Source: NVTR01 sp036479015 (lineage in GTDB: Bacteria; Pseudomonadota; Alphaproteobacteria; Rhodobacterales; Rhodobacteraceae). Taken from it: DNA of 64,000 bases. The notes below the pieces were generated by a model. The model did no database searches, was not told the origin of the DNA, and was given only the letters and a program-made list of their open reading frames with translations. Location: the NCBI GenBank assembly GCA_036479015.1, contig JAZGFB010000053.1:1-64000 (forward strand), given 5' to 3'. This document shows, piece after piece, positions 8,967 through 16,578 of this stretch; within the stretch, counting starts at the first letter, position 1, and the number at the start of each line of letters is the position of its first letter. The position numbers and the translations under genes are program-made.

Positions 8967-9899
8967 ATGACACGCGCATATGTATTTCCGGGCCAGGGGG
9001 CCCAAACCATCGGTATGGGTAAGGACCTGGCGGATGCCTATCCAGAGGCGCGGGCGGTTTTTCAAGAAGTTGACGATGCCCTTGGCGAAGATCTGTCGGG
9101 GTTGATCTGGCAGGGCGAGCAATCAGAGCTGACGCTCACGCAAAATGCACAACCTGCGTTGATGGCCACGTCTATCGCGGCGCTTAGGGCGTTGCAGGCC
9201 GAAGGTATTGCTTCGGACAGTGTGGCGTTTATGGCCGGGCATTCGCTGGGGGAATATTCCGCGTTGACCGCAGCCGGTGCTATTGGTTTGGCCGATACGG
9301 CGCGGTTGTTGCGTTTGCGTGGCCAGGCGATGCAGGCCGCGGTGCCCGTTGGTGTCGGGGCAATGGCAGCGCTGTTGGGGCTGGATTTTGCCGGTGCCAG
9401 TGAAGCGGCGGCGCAAGCGGCGCAGGGGCAGGTTTGTCAGGCGGCCAATGATAATGATCCGGGGCAGGTTGTGGTGTCAGGTCACCGCGAGGCCGTGGAG
9501 CGGGCAATTGAGATTGCCAAGGGAATGGGTGCCCGTAGGGCGATGTTATTGCCGGTATCAGCGCCGTTCCATTGTGAACTGATGGCACCGGCCGCTGACG
9601 CCATGCAAGCGGCATTGGCGGATGTGGAGATATCAGTGCCAAGCGTGCCTTTGGTGGCCAATGTACTGGCCGGACCGGTGCAGGACCCGGCGCAAATACG
9701 GGGGTTGTTGGTGCAGCAGGTCACAGGATCGGTGCGCTGGCGGGAATCGGTGGCCTGGATGGCACAAAATGGTGTGACCGAGATGTGGGAAATTGGTGCG
9801 GGCAAGGCGCTGTCGGGCATGATCCGGCGGATCGCTAAGGATGTGAGCAGCCGTCAGGTGGGGACACCGGATGGGGTGACGGCGGCGAAGAGCGCCTGA
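8967..9899 (+). CDS. fabD: Malonyl-CoA:ACP transacylase
   Basis: Loads malonyl groups onto acyl carrier protein for type II fatty acid synthesis in the cytoplasm. The N-terminus TRAYVFPGQGAQTIGMG and the nucleophile motif GHSLGEYSA (Ser93) are clear, as is the conserved PVSAPFHCELM with the catalytic His. Length 310 is normal. Of two adjacent ATGs, the one at 8967 has better spacing to AGGGG. Followed after 36 bases by fabG. Confidence 0.97.
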   Translation: MTRAYVFPGQGAQTIGMGKDLADAYPEARAVFQEVDDALGEDLSGLIWQGEQSELTLTQNAQPALMATSIAALRALQAEGIASDSVAFMAGHSLGEYSALTAAGAIGLADTARLLRLRGQAMQAAVPVGVGAMAALLGLDFAGASEAAAQAAQGQVCQAANDNDPGQVVVSGHREAVERAIEIAKGMGARRAMLLPVSAPFHCELMAPAADAMQAALADVEISVPSVPLVANVLAGPVQDPAQIRGLLVQQVTGSVRWRESVAWMAQNGVTEMWEIGAGKALSGMIRRIAKDVSSRQVGTPDGVTAAKSA

Positions 9900-9935
9900 A
9901 TTAGTACGTTTTAAAACAATAAGAAAGGGCGGTAT

Positions 9936-10673
9936 ATGCTAGATTTAACAGAGAAAAATGCACTTATAACCGGAGCCTCCGGAGGCATTGGTGGTGCCAT
10001 TGCGCGGGCTTTGCATGGGGCTGGTGCGACGGTTGGCCTGTCTGGCACGCGGGTTGCCCCGCTGGAAGAACTGGCGGCTGAGCTGGGCGCACGCGCGCAT
10101 GTGTTGCCGTGCAACCTGTCGGATGCGGACGCAGTCGCGGCCCTGCCGGGGCAGGCGGTTGCGGCCATGGGGTCACTGGATATTCTGGTGAACAATGCCG
10201 GGATCACCCGCGATGGTTTGTTCATGCGGATGTCGGATGACGACTGGGATGCGGTGCTGGCGGTCAATCTGACGTCCACCATGCGGCTGTGTAAGGGCGC
10301 GATCCGGGGCATGATGAAGGCGCGGTCTGGCCGGATTGTGAACATCACCAGCATTGTTGGGACCACGGGCAATCCGGGGCAGGCGAATTATGCAGCCAGC
10401 AAAGCGGGCGTTGTTGCCATGTCAAAATCACTGGCCCAGGAAGTGGCCAGCCGGGGCATCACGGTGAACTGTGTGGCACCGGGGTTCATTGCCACGGCGA
10501 TGACCGATAAGCTGAATGACGATCAAAAGGCCGCGATCCTGACGCAGATCCCAGCCGGGCGCATGGGGGCGGCGGAGGAGATCGGCGCCGCCGTGCTGTA
10601 CCTTGCAAGTGCTGAGGCGGCGTATGTGACGGGGGCAACGCTGCATGTGAATGGCGGCATGGCGATGGTTTAG
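9936..10673 (+). CDS. fabG: 3-oxoacyl-ACP reductase
   Basis: NADPH-dependent short-chain dehydrogenase that reduces 3-oxoacyl-ACP. Shows the cofactor motif TGASGGIGGAIA near residues 15-26, NNAGITRDGLFMRM, the catalytic Ser in NITSIVGTTGNPGQANYAASKAG with the YxxxK pair, and the C-terminal YVTGATLHVNGGMAM. 245 residues, normal. AGAAAGGGCGG precedes the ATG. Confidence 0.97.
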   Translation: MLDLTEKNALITGASGGIGGAIARALHGAGATVGLSGTRVAPLEELAAELGARAHVLPCNLSDADAVAALPGQAVAAMGSLDILVNNAGITRDGLFMRMSDDDWDAVLAVNLTSTMRLCKGAIRGMMKARSGRIVNITSIVGTTGNPGQANYAASKAGVVAMSKSLAQEVASRGITVNCVAPGFIATAMTDKLNDDQKAAILTQIPAGRMGAAEEIGAAVLYLASAEAAYVTGATLHVNGGMAMV

Positions 10674-10946
10674 GGTGGGATTGTTGGCTGGAGCGGCGCA
10701 TTAGGTATCGCTGGGGGTTGATCTTTTAGCCAAGAGCGCCAACATTCCGACGGTGCCGACATGGTGCGCATTCTCACGGGGACAAAGCATTTGCCCTGAG
10801 CAGAGTTTGTGCTAAAGGGGGCGCAGAATTACCGGGGGGGCAACGCTTTTCCGGGTAGGTCCTGTGCGGTTGCATGGGTTGAGCGGCCAGATGGCCATAG
10901 GCAAAAATATCGGGCACTGGCCCATTAAATTAAGTTAGGAATTACT
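10674..10946. other. Intergenic region / acpP leader
   Basis: 273 bases between fabG and acpP with no plausible reading frame. It should hold the acpP promoter; no clear -35/-10 pair stands out by eye. TTAGGAAT lies just before the acpP start. Confidence 0.5.
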
Positions 10947-11180
10947 ATGAGCGACATCGCAGATCGTGTTAAAAAGATTGTTGTCGAGCACTTGGGTGTT
11001 GAAGAAGACAAAGTGACCGAAGGTGCTTCGTTCATTGATGATCTGGGCGCTGACAGCCTGGACACTGTTGAATTGGTAATGGCCTTTGAAGAAGAATTCG
11101 GCATTGAAATTCCGGATGACGCGGCTGAAACCATCCAGACATTTGGCGACGCAACAAAGTTTATCACCGGCGCAACCTAA
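10947..11180 (+). CDS. acpP: Acyl carrier protein
   Basis: 77-residue acidic protein. Ser37 in GADSLDTVELVMAFEEEF is the phosphopantetheine attachment site. Carries growing acyl chains for fatty acid and lipid A synthesis. AGGAATTACT precedes the ATG, and a hairpin terminator follows. Part of the fabD-fabG-acpP...fabF set. Confidence 0.98.
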   Translation: MSDIADRVKKIVVEHLGVEEDKVTEGASFIDDLGADSLDTVELVMAFEEEFGIEIPDDAAETIQTFGDATKFITGAT

Positions 11181-11204
11181 CGCGCGACGGAATATAGTTA
11201 TCGG

Positions 11205-11230
11205 AACGGCGCCTGATTTGGGCGCCGTTT
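11205..11230 (+). terminator. Terminator after acpP
   Basis: AACGGCGCC (11205-11213) pairs with GGCGCCGTT (11221-11229) across a 7-base loop, followed by a short T tract (TTTCT). Confidence 0.75.
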
Positions 11231-11353
11231 CTGATTCTGGGGCAATCTGGATGATGTTGTTCCTAATGGGGCAGTATGGCTTGTCTGTGGGGCTTGCGGG
11301 GCGTTATGTTGATGAAAGTGTTGGGCTTTTCCCTGATAAATAAAGGTTTTCCC

Positions 11354-12016
11354 ATGTTAGAAAAAACAAATTTCGACGTTCAGTCCGCAAGCGCTGCCCA
11401 AGTTAAAGAATGGGTGGAACGCAACGACGTTTTGCTGGTGGATGTGCGCGAAACCTCGGAATATGAAAAAGAGCATATTGCTGGGGCATTATTGTTGCCG
11501 CTGTCCAGCTTTGAGCCTGAAATGTTCCCAACATTGGCTGGCAAAACGGTTGTGCTGCATTGTGCCATTGGCAAACGTTCGGCTGCCGCTGGTAAAATGT
11601 TGCTGAAAGAGGGCCACAAAGATGTGATTCATCTGACCGGCGGGATTGAGGCCTGGAAAGCAGCTGGATTTCCCACTGAGGTTCAGATTGAGCCGGTCGC
11701 CGCACCTGCGCGCGCCGCTGAGCCCGTGTTTTTGTGCCCCCCTCCCGGGTATATTTTGCGCGATGAGTATCTGGCCCCGTTGGGGATTTCAGAGGCTGAT
11801 CTGGCTGGGTTTATTGGGATTTCTGCGGATGGCGTGGCTGCCCTGACCGCTGGTAAGGCGATTATAGGCGTTGAATTGTCCCTGCGATTGGCGCGGTATT
11901 TCTGTACAGCTGCCGATTTTTGGGTGCGCTTGCAGGTGGACCATGATCTGGAACGCGCCCGCCATAGTATGGGCGAAGACATTCGCAAGGCGGTGACGCC
12001 CCGTTGCACGACCTAG
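11354..12016 (+). CDS. Rhodanese domain fused to HigA-type antitoxin HTH domain
   Basis: 220 residues from ATG 11354. Residues about 8-110 form a rhodanese domain: LLVDVRETSEYEKEHIAGA, then the six-residue active loop starting at Cys70 (CAIGKR) and HLTGGIEAWKAAGFP. After a short linker, residues about 124-208 match the HigA/VapI antitoxin HTH family: PPPGYILRDEYLAPLGIS, then LRLARYFCTAADFWVRLQ and HDLERAR. No HigB toxin gene lies next to it. A DNA-binding, sulfur- or redox-responsive regulator is one inference; sulfurtransferase activity and DNA binding are both untested. It separates acpP from fabF. Confidence 0.8.
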   Translation: MLEKTNFDVQSASAAQVKEWVERNDVLLVDVRETSEYEKEHIAGALLLPLSSFEPEMFPTLAGKTVVLHCAIGKRSAAAGKMLLKEGHKDVIHLTGGIEAWKAAGFPTEVQIEPVAAPARAAEPVFLCPPPGYILRDEYLAPLGISEADLAGFIGISADGVAALTAGKAIIGVELSLRLARYFCTAADFWVRLQVDHDLERARHSMGEDIRKAVTPRCTT

Positions 12017-12040
12017 CGACCGGGCCTATGGTCTGTACCT

Positions 12041-12553
12041 ATGATACCTGTATTACATGGCGCGCGGGTGAGCCTGCGCGGATTTACCTGGGCTGATTTT
12101 GCCCCGTTTTCTGCCATGTGGCAGGAACCAGAAGTGGCGAAACATATTCCATTTGCACCGGTGCCTGTGACCCAATCCTGGTCTCGCTTTAACGGAAATT
12201 CATATCGCTGGGCCAGCGGCGGCTTTGGTAATTGGGCGGTGGTCGATAAGGCGGGCACATTCCTGGGCACCACTGGATTTTTCATTCGGGATGAAAAGGC
12301 GCATGAGCCGGTGTTTGAAAGCGGCTGGGTATTTGCTGCCGCAGCACAGGGGCAGGGCTATGGCAGCGAGGCTGTGAAGCTGGCCCATGACTGGTTTGAT
12401 GCACAAGCGTTTGGCGGGCATTCCACCTGTATGATGGGGCCGGATCATGGGGCATCTATCCGGGTGGCGCAAAAAGTTGGCTATAGCGGCGCGGTTGTTG
12501 AAACTGATGCCTGGGGTCCGGTTCAGACTATGGAGCGGCACCGCCCGGTTTGA
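12041..12553 (+). CDS. GNAT-family N-acetyltransferase (RimJ/RimL type)
   Basis: 170 residues beginning MIPVLHGARVSLRGFTWADF, typical of acetyltransferases of the RimJ/RimL group. The acetyl-CoA binding signature appears as AAQGQGYGSEAVKLAHDWF near residues 107-125, followed by the conserved N-like region (GASIRVAQKVGYS). The substrate cannot be predicted. Starts 24 bases after the rhodanese-HigA gene, so probably cotranscribed. Confidence 0.85.
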   Translation: MIPVLHGARVSLRGFTWADFAPFSAMWQEPEVAKHIPFAPVPVTQSWSRFNGNSYRWASGGFGNWAVVDKAGTFLGTTGFFIRDEKAHEPVFESGWVFAAAAQGQGYGSEAVKLAHDWFDAQAFGGHSTCMMGPDHGASIRVAQKVGYSGAVVETDAWGPVQTMERHRPV

Positions 12554-12712
12554 CTCTGGCCGGTTTGACACAGGCCATACAAGGTGGTGCAATGGTGCAG
12601 GCCCGCCCGCCCTGTGAATGTCGCAAACCGTATAACATGTGACGGAGGTGTCGGGCTGACACGGGTGTGGCCGTACTATTTCGGTGACAGCCAACAGCTT
12701 TGGGGGACAGAA

Positions 12713-13459
12713 ATGAACCTGATACCAGCAATTCAACTGCAAAACGGCCACTGCGTGACCTTACACAAGGGCCGGGTGGAAGAACCGTCGGTTTGGCATG
12801 TGGACCCAGTGGAAACCGCCAAGGGATACGCTACTGCCGGGGCTGAGTGGATTCATTTAACCGATCTGAATGCGGTGACCGGGGACGGGGCCAATACCGC
12901 CCTTGTGGATGAGATCATCAAAACCTGCGGAACGGCGGTGCAAATCGGTGGCGGGTTTACCACCATGGATCACATTGCCCAGGCTGTGGATCAGGGGGCG
13001 GGGCGCATTGTGATTGGTTCTGCTGCCGTGACCAACCCGGAATTTCTGCGGGAAGCTGCGAAATATTATCCGGACCAGATTGTTCTGGCGGTGGATGTTT
13101 ATCAGGGCAAGGTGTCGGTTGATGGCTGGCGTCAGGTCACAGCGTTTGAGCCTGCCGATTTTATCGCTGAATTTGCCGCGGCACCGCTGGCGGCGGTGAT
13201 GGTGACGGATGTGCACAGTGAAATTGGCGATCCTGACAGTTCCATGGGGCTGGTATCTGGGCTGGCCGAGGCGGTGCGCGCGCCGGTGATTGCCGGCGGT
13301 CTGGTGCACAGTCTGGATGATGTGGCACGCCTAAAATACACCCCGGCCATTGGCGCGGCAGTGATCGGGCGGCCTTTGTTTGAAAAAACGGTTGATTTAA
13401 AGGAAGCCCTGGTTGTGGCGGCACCTGATGCCCGCGAAACCGTGGCCAAATTCGTCTAG
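12713..13459 (+). CDS. HisA-like TIM barrel, divergent paralogue lacking the N-terminal catalytic Asp
   Basis: 248 residues from MNLIPAIQLQNGHCVTLHKG. Overall it matches HisA, the ProFAR isomerase of histidine synthesis: LTDLNAVTGDGAN, QIGGGFTT, IVIGSAAVTNP, LAVDVYQGKVSVDGW, AGGLVHSLDDV, VIGRPLFE. But position 8, normally the catalytic Asp in IPAxDLxxG, is Gln. The loop DGTLxG near the second phosphate site reads TDVHSEIGDPDSSMG. The second catalytic Asp (LAVDV) is kept. It stands alone next to fabF, away from any his gene. It is therefore probably not a normal HisA; its reaction is unknown. Confidence 0.8.
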   Translation: MNLIPAIQLQNGHCVTLHKGRVEEPSVWHVDPVETAKGYATAGAEWIHLTDLNAVTGDGANTALVDEIIKTCGTAVQIGGGFTTMDHIAQAVDQGAGRIVIGSAAVTNPEFLREAAKYYPDQIVLAVDVYQGKVSVDGWRQVTAFEPADFIAEFAAAPLAAVMVTDVHSEIGDPDSSMGLVSGLAEAVRAPVIAGGLVHSLDDVARLKYTPAIGAAVIGRPLFEKTVDLKEALVVAAPDARETVAKFV

Positions 13460-13557
13460 CGGTGAAAGCTGCCGGCTGACGCCCATGTGCCCTTGCCCCC
13501 GGGGCGCGCATTTGTGTATCTGTAGCCAAAGAATAACCGTGAAATGGGGTCAAACAG

Positions 13558-14820
13558 ATGCGCCGAGTAGTCGTTACAGGATTGGGTATGGTCACACCGC
13601 TGGCTTGTGGGGTTGAAGAAACCTGGAAGCGCCTGTTGGCCGGGCAATCAGGTGCTGGGCCAATCACCCGGTTTGATGCGTCCCATCTGGGCACCACCTA
13701 TGCCTGTGAAATACCGCGCGGCGATGGGTCTGACGGGACGTTCAACCCGGATGACTGGATGGCCCCCAAAGAGCAGCGCAAGGTGGATGATTTTATCCTC
13801 TATGGTGTGGCGGCTGCCGTTCAGGCGGTTGAAGACGCTGGCTGGACCCCGGATGATGAGGAAGAGCTGCTGCGCACCGGTGTGATGATTGGTTCAGGCA
13901 TTGGTGGTTTGCAGTCAATCGCTGAAACCGCGATCACGCTAAAAGAACGTGGGCCGCGCAGGGTGTCGCCGTTTTTCATTCCGGGTGCTTTGACCAATTT
14001 GGTGTCAGGACAAGTTTCGATCAAATATGGGTTTAAGGGGCCGAACCACGCGGTGGTGACGGCCTGTTCCACCGGGGCGCATGCCATTGGTGATGCGTCG
14101 CGCCTGATCATGCTGGGGGACGCGGATGTGATGCTGGCAGGTGGTGCCGAAGCGCCGATTTGCGAAATCGGCATTGCCGGGTTCAACGCCTGCAAGGCGC
14201 TGTCGACCAAGCGCGCAGACACACCTGAAACGGCGTCGCGCCCTTATGATGTGGACCGGGACGGGTTTGTCATGGGCGAAGGCGCCGGGGTTGTAGTGCT
14301 GGAAGAATATGAACACGCTGTCGCGCGTGGGGCGCATATATACGCTGAAGTGGTTGGGTATGGGTTGTCAGGTGACGCCTATCACATCACTGCCCCATCT
14401 GAGGATGGCAATGGGGGCTACCGGTCGATGAAGGCCGCAATGGACCGTGCCGGGCTGGAACCTGCAGATATTGATTACATTAATGCGCATGGCACATCGA
14501 CCATGGCTGATACCATTGAACTGGGCGCTGTTGAACGCTTGATGGGGGACGCGGCAAGTGGCGCGACCATGTCATCGACAAAGTCCTCCATTGGGCATTT
14601 GTTGGGGGCGGCTGGCGCGGTTGAAGCAATATTCTGTGTTCTGGCCATACGCGATCAGGTGGCCCCACCAACGATCAACCTGGACACCCCGGCAGTGGAG
14701 CCAAAACTGGACCTGGCCCCGAATGTGAAACGCCAGCGGGTGATCAATGTGGCACTGTCCAATTCGTTTGGTTTTGGCGGCACCAATGCCAGCCTGATCA
14801 TGAAAAAGGTTGATGACTGA
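13558..14820 (+). CDS. fabF: 3-oxoacyl-ACP synthase II
   Basis: Elongating condensing enzyme of fatty acid synthesis. The active-site Cys170 lies in VVTACSTGAHAIGDA; the two catalytic histidines lie in NAHGTSTMADT and SSIGHLLGAAGAVEA; the C-terminus shows NSFGFGGTNASL. 420 residues, normal. The TGATG junction with mltG makes cotranscription very likely. Confidence 0.97.
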   Translation: MRRVVVTGLGMVTPLACGVEETWKRLLAGQSGAGPITRFDASHLGTTYACEIPRGDGSDGTFNPDDWMAPKEQRKVDDFILYGVAAAVQAVEDAGWTPDDEEELLRTGVMIGSGIGGLQSIAETAITLKERGPRRVSPFFIPGALTNLVSGQVSIKYGFKGPNHAVVTACSTGAHAIGDASRLIMLGDADVMLAGGAEAPICEIGIAGFNACKALSTKRADTPETASRPYDVDRDGFVMGEGAGVVVLEEYEHAVARGAHIYAEVVGYGLSGDAYHITAPSEDGNGGYRSMKAAMDRAGLEPADIDYINAHGTSTMADTIELGAVERLMGDAASGATMSSTKSSIGHLLGAAGAVEAIFCVLAIRDQVAPPTINLDTPAVEPKLDLAPNVKRQRVINVALSNSFGFGGTNASLIMKKVDD

Positions 14821-15971
14821 TGTGGCGTCACATCGCGTCTAATGCGCTTTCGCTTTTTGTGGTAATACTGGTGGTCATTGGCGGCTTGGTTGCCTGGGGC
14901 AAAGCCCAGTATTCAACACCCGGCCCATTGGCCGAGGCGATTTGCCTGCGTGTTCCCAGCGGGGCGCGGATGTCGGAAGTGTCCGAAGACCTGGAAACAC
15001 GCGGGGCGATTTCTAACGGGTCTATCTTTCGTGTTGGCACCGATTATTCGGGGAAAAACGCACAGTTGAAAGCGGGTAGCTTCCTGGTGCCACAAGCCGC
15101 ATCCATGGTGGAAATTGTCGATCTGATTACCCGGGGCGGAGCAAATACCTGCGGCACTGAAGTGGTCTATCGTATTGGTATCAACCGGGTCGATCTGCAG
15201 GTGCGCGAACTGGACCCGGTAACCAATAGGTTTGTCGATGTGGTGTCGTTTGACCCAATGGTGGAAACGTCAGAACAGTACACAAAGGTGCGTGGTGAAG
15301 CCGATACCCGGTATCGGATAACCTTGGCTGAAGGCACAACCAGCTGGCAGATAATGCAGGCGCTGCAGGCAGCGGATTTCATAGACGCAGATACCAATAG
15401 CATCCCGGCAGAGGGCGACCTGGCACCTGACAGCTATGAGGTAAGCGCCGGGGCCAGCCTGGCGGATCTGATCGCTGATATGGAACAGGCGCAATCGATC
15501 CGGCTGGACCAGGCCTGGGCCAACCGGGCCGAAGGGCTGCCAATTGCCAGCCGGGAAGACGCGTTGATCCTGGCGTCAATCGTGGAAAAGGAAACCGGCC
15601 TGCCCAATGAGCGCGCCCAGGTGGCATCGGTTTTCATCAACCGGTTGAACAAAGGCATGAAACTGCAAACTGACCCGACGGTAATTTACGGGGTCACCAA
15701 TGGGCGGGGCGTGCTGGGGCGGGGCTTGCGCCAAAGTGAACTGCGCAAAGCCACCCCCTATAACACCTATATTATTGCGGGCCTGCCACCGGGACCAATT
15801 GCCAACCCCGGTATTGAGGCGATCACCGCGACCCTGAACCCGGCGACAACAGATTATATATTTTTCGTTGCCAATGGTACTGGGGGGCATGCCTTTGCCA
15901 CCACGCTGAAACAACATAATATCAATGTAACGGCATGGCGTAAAATTGAGGCCAGTCAAAGCGGCAACTGA
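14820..15971 (+). CDS. mltG: Endolytic transglycosylase MltG (YceG-like)
   Basis: Inner-membrane enzyme that cuts nascent peptidoglycan glycan strands. One N-terminal membrane segment (residues about 8-27), then a periplasmic LysM-like part and the catalytic YceG domain with ILASIVEKETGLPNERAQVA, containing the catalytic Glu, and LQTDPTVIYGVTNGRG. 383 residues. The start overlaps the fabF stop. It is the last housekeeping gene before the GTA cluster. Confidence 0.93.
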   Translation: MWRHIASNALSLFVVILVVIGGLVAWGKAQYSTPGPLAEAICLRVPSGARMSEVSEDLETRGAISNGSIFRVGTDYSGKNAQLKAGSFLVPQAASMVEIVDLITRGGANTCGTEVVYRIGINRVDLQVRELDPVTNRFVDVVSFDPMVETSEQYTKVRGEADTRYRITLAEGTTSWQIMQALQAADFIDADTNSIPAEGDLAPDSYEVSAGASLADLIADMEQAQSIRLDQAWANRAEGLPIASREDALILASIVEKETGLPNERAQVASVFINRLNKGMKLQTDPTVIYGVTNGRGVLGRGLRQSELRKATPYNTYIIAGLPPGPIANPGIEAITATLNPATTDYIFFVANGTGGHAFATTLKQHNINVTAWRKIEASQSGN

Positions 15972-15987
15972 GCGCTTCTCTTTTTAA

Positions 15988-16030
15988 AAATATCCCCCAG
16001 CGGAGCGTGGATCGCCCGAAGGGCTTAAGG
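15988..16030 (-). repeat. Dispersed intergenic element, copy 2
   Basis: On the minus strand AAGCCCTTCGGGCGATCC, then GCTCCGCTGGGGGATATTTTTA and AAAAAGAGAAG. The core is at 15988-15997, 17 bases past the mltG stop. The longer form, with the CGGGCGATC arm, is shared with copy 5. Confidence 0.6.
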
Positions 16031-16052
16031 GTAATGCACCGTAGGTGCTCAA

Positions 16053-16140
16053 TTAAGTTAATAGTATCTTATGCTTAAGGTCGGTTGGGTCTGCTGAAAA
16101 ACTTGACTTTGCACCTGATTTAGGCTAGGTATTTTGCAAG
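16053..16140 (+). promoter_or_regulatory. Candidate promoter/control region of the GTA cluster
   Basis: The 246-base gap before g1 holds TTGACT at 16103-16108, a good -35, with a weak TAGGTA 17 bases on at 16126-16131. It also holds TTAA-N7-TTAT at 16058-16072, one base from the CtrA consensus TTAA-N7-TTAA, and two TTTGCA words (TTTGCAC at 16108, TATTTTGCAAG at 16130). In Rhodobacter capsulatus GTA transcription depends on GafA and CtrA, so such sites are plausible, but none is proven here. Confidence 0.4.
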
Positions 16141-16217
16141 CTAGAAGAGACTGATCGCGGCGTTTGTGCTGCTTTTAATCTCGCTCGTGCGGATAGCATG
16201 AGAGGCAACACCAATAA

Positions 16218-16559
16218 ATGACACTGATTAAACCCGACGGTAACGACGGGACTGCCCGTGATATTTTAGAGGCAGCAGCGGAGCAATTTCAACGCGCAAT
16301 AAAAGCATTTCAAAATATAACCAACAGGATTGAGGCAGGTGAGGAAAACCCATCACCAGAAACCGAGAAACTGGTTCGCCAGTTCGGTGCCCTTACAACT
16401 GTCCTGTTCAAAGAGAAGCAGAGAATTGAAGACAGCATTAGAAAAGACGCCGGTATCATTCATGACTACGCGATCGACTTTGACGGCGCGCGCAAGGAGA
16501 TCCAATGCAGAATGGCTTGCTTGCGCCGGGCCGCAGATCCAGGAGACATTTCTGAATGA
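16218..16559 (+). CDS. GTA small terminase-like protein (g1)
   Basis: 113 residues. Mostly helical and charged (EAAAEQFQRAIKAFQNITNR, then EKLVRQFGALTTVLFKEKQRIEDS), as in the RcGTA g1 protein, which is the small terminase that helps bring DNA to the packaging motor. It has no obvious helix-turn-helix, in line with the non-specific packaging by GTAs. First gene of the cluster, with AGAGGCAAC before the ATG. Assigned by position and overall character. Confidence 0.75.
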   Translation: MTLIKPDGNDGTARDILEAAAEQFQRAIKAFQNITNRIEAGEENPSPETEKLVRQFGALTTVLFKEKQRIEDSIRKDAGIIHDYAIDFDGARKEIQCRMACLRRAADPGDISE

Positions 16560-16578
16560 GCTTGAGGAGGGTACGCTT

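Noticed and set aside
16330..16578. Upstream extension of the large terminase frame
   Set aside because: The first part overlaps g1 and reads as basic nonsense (MRQVRKTHHQ). Only the last 20 or so codons look terminase-like; this is treated as a finding, not as the gene start.
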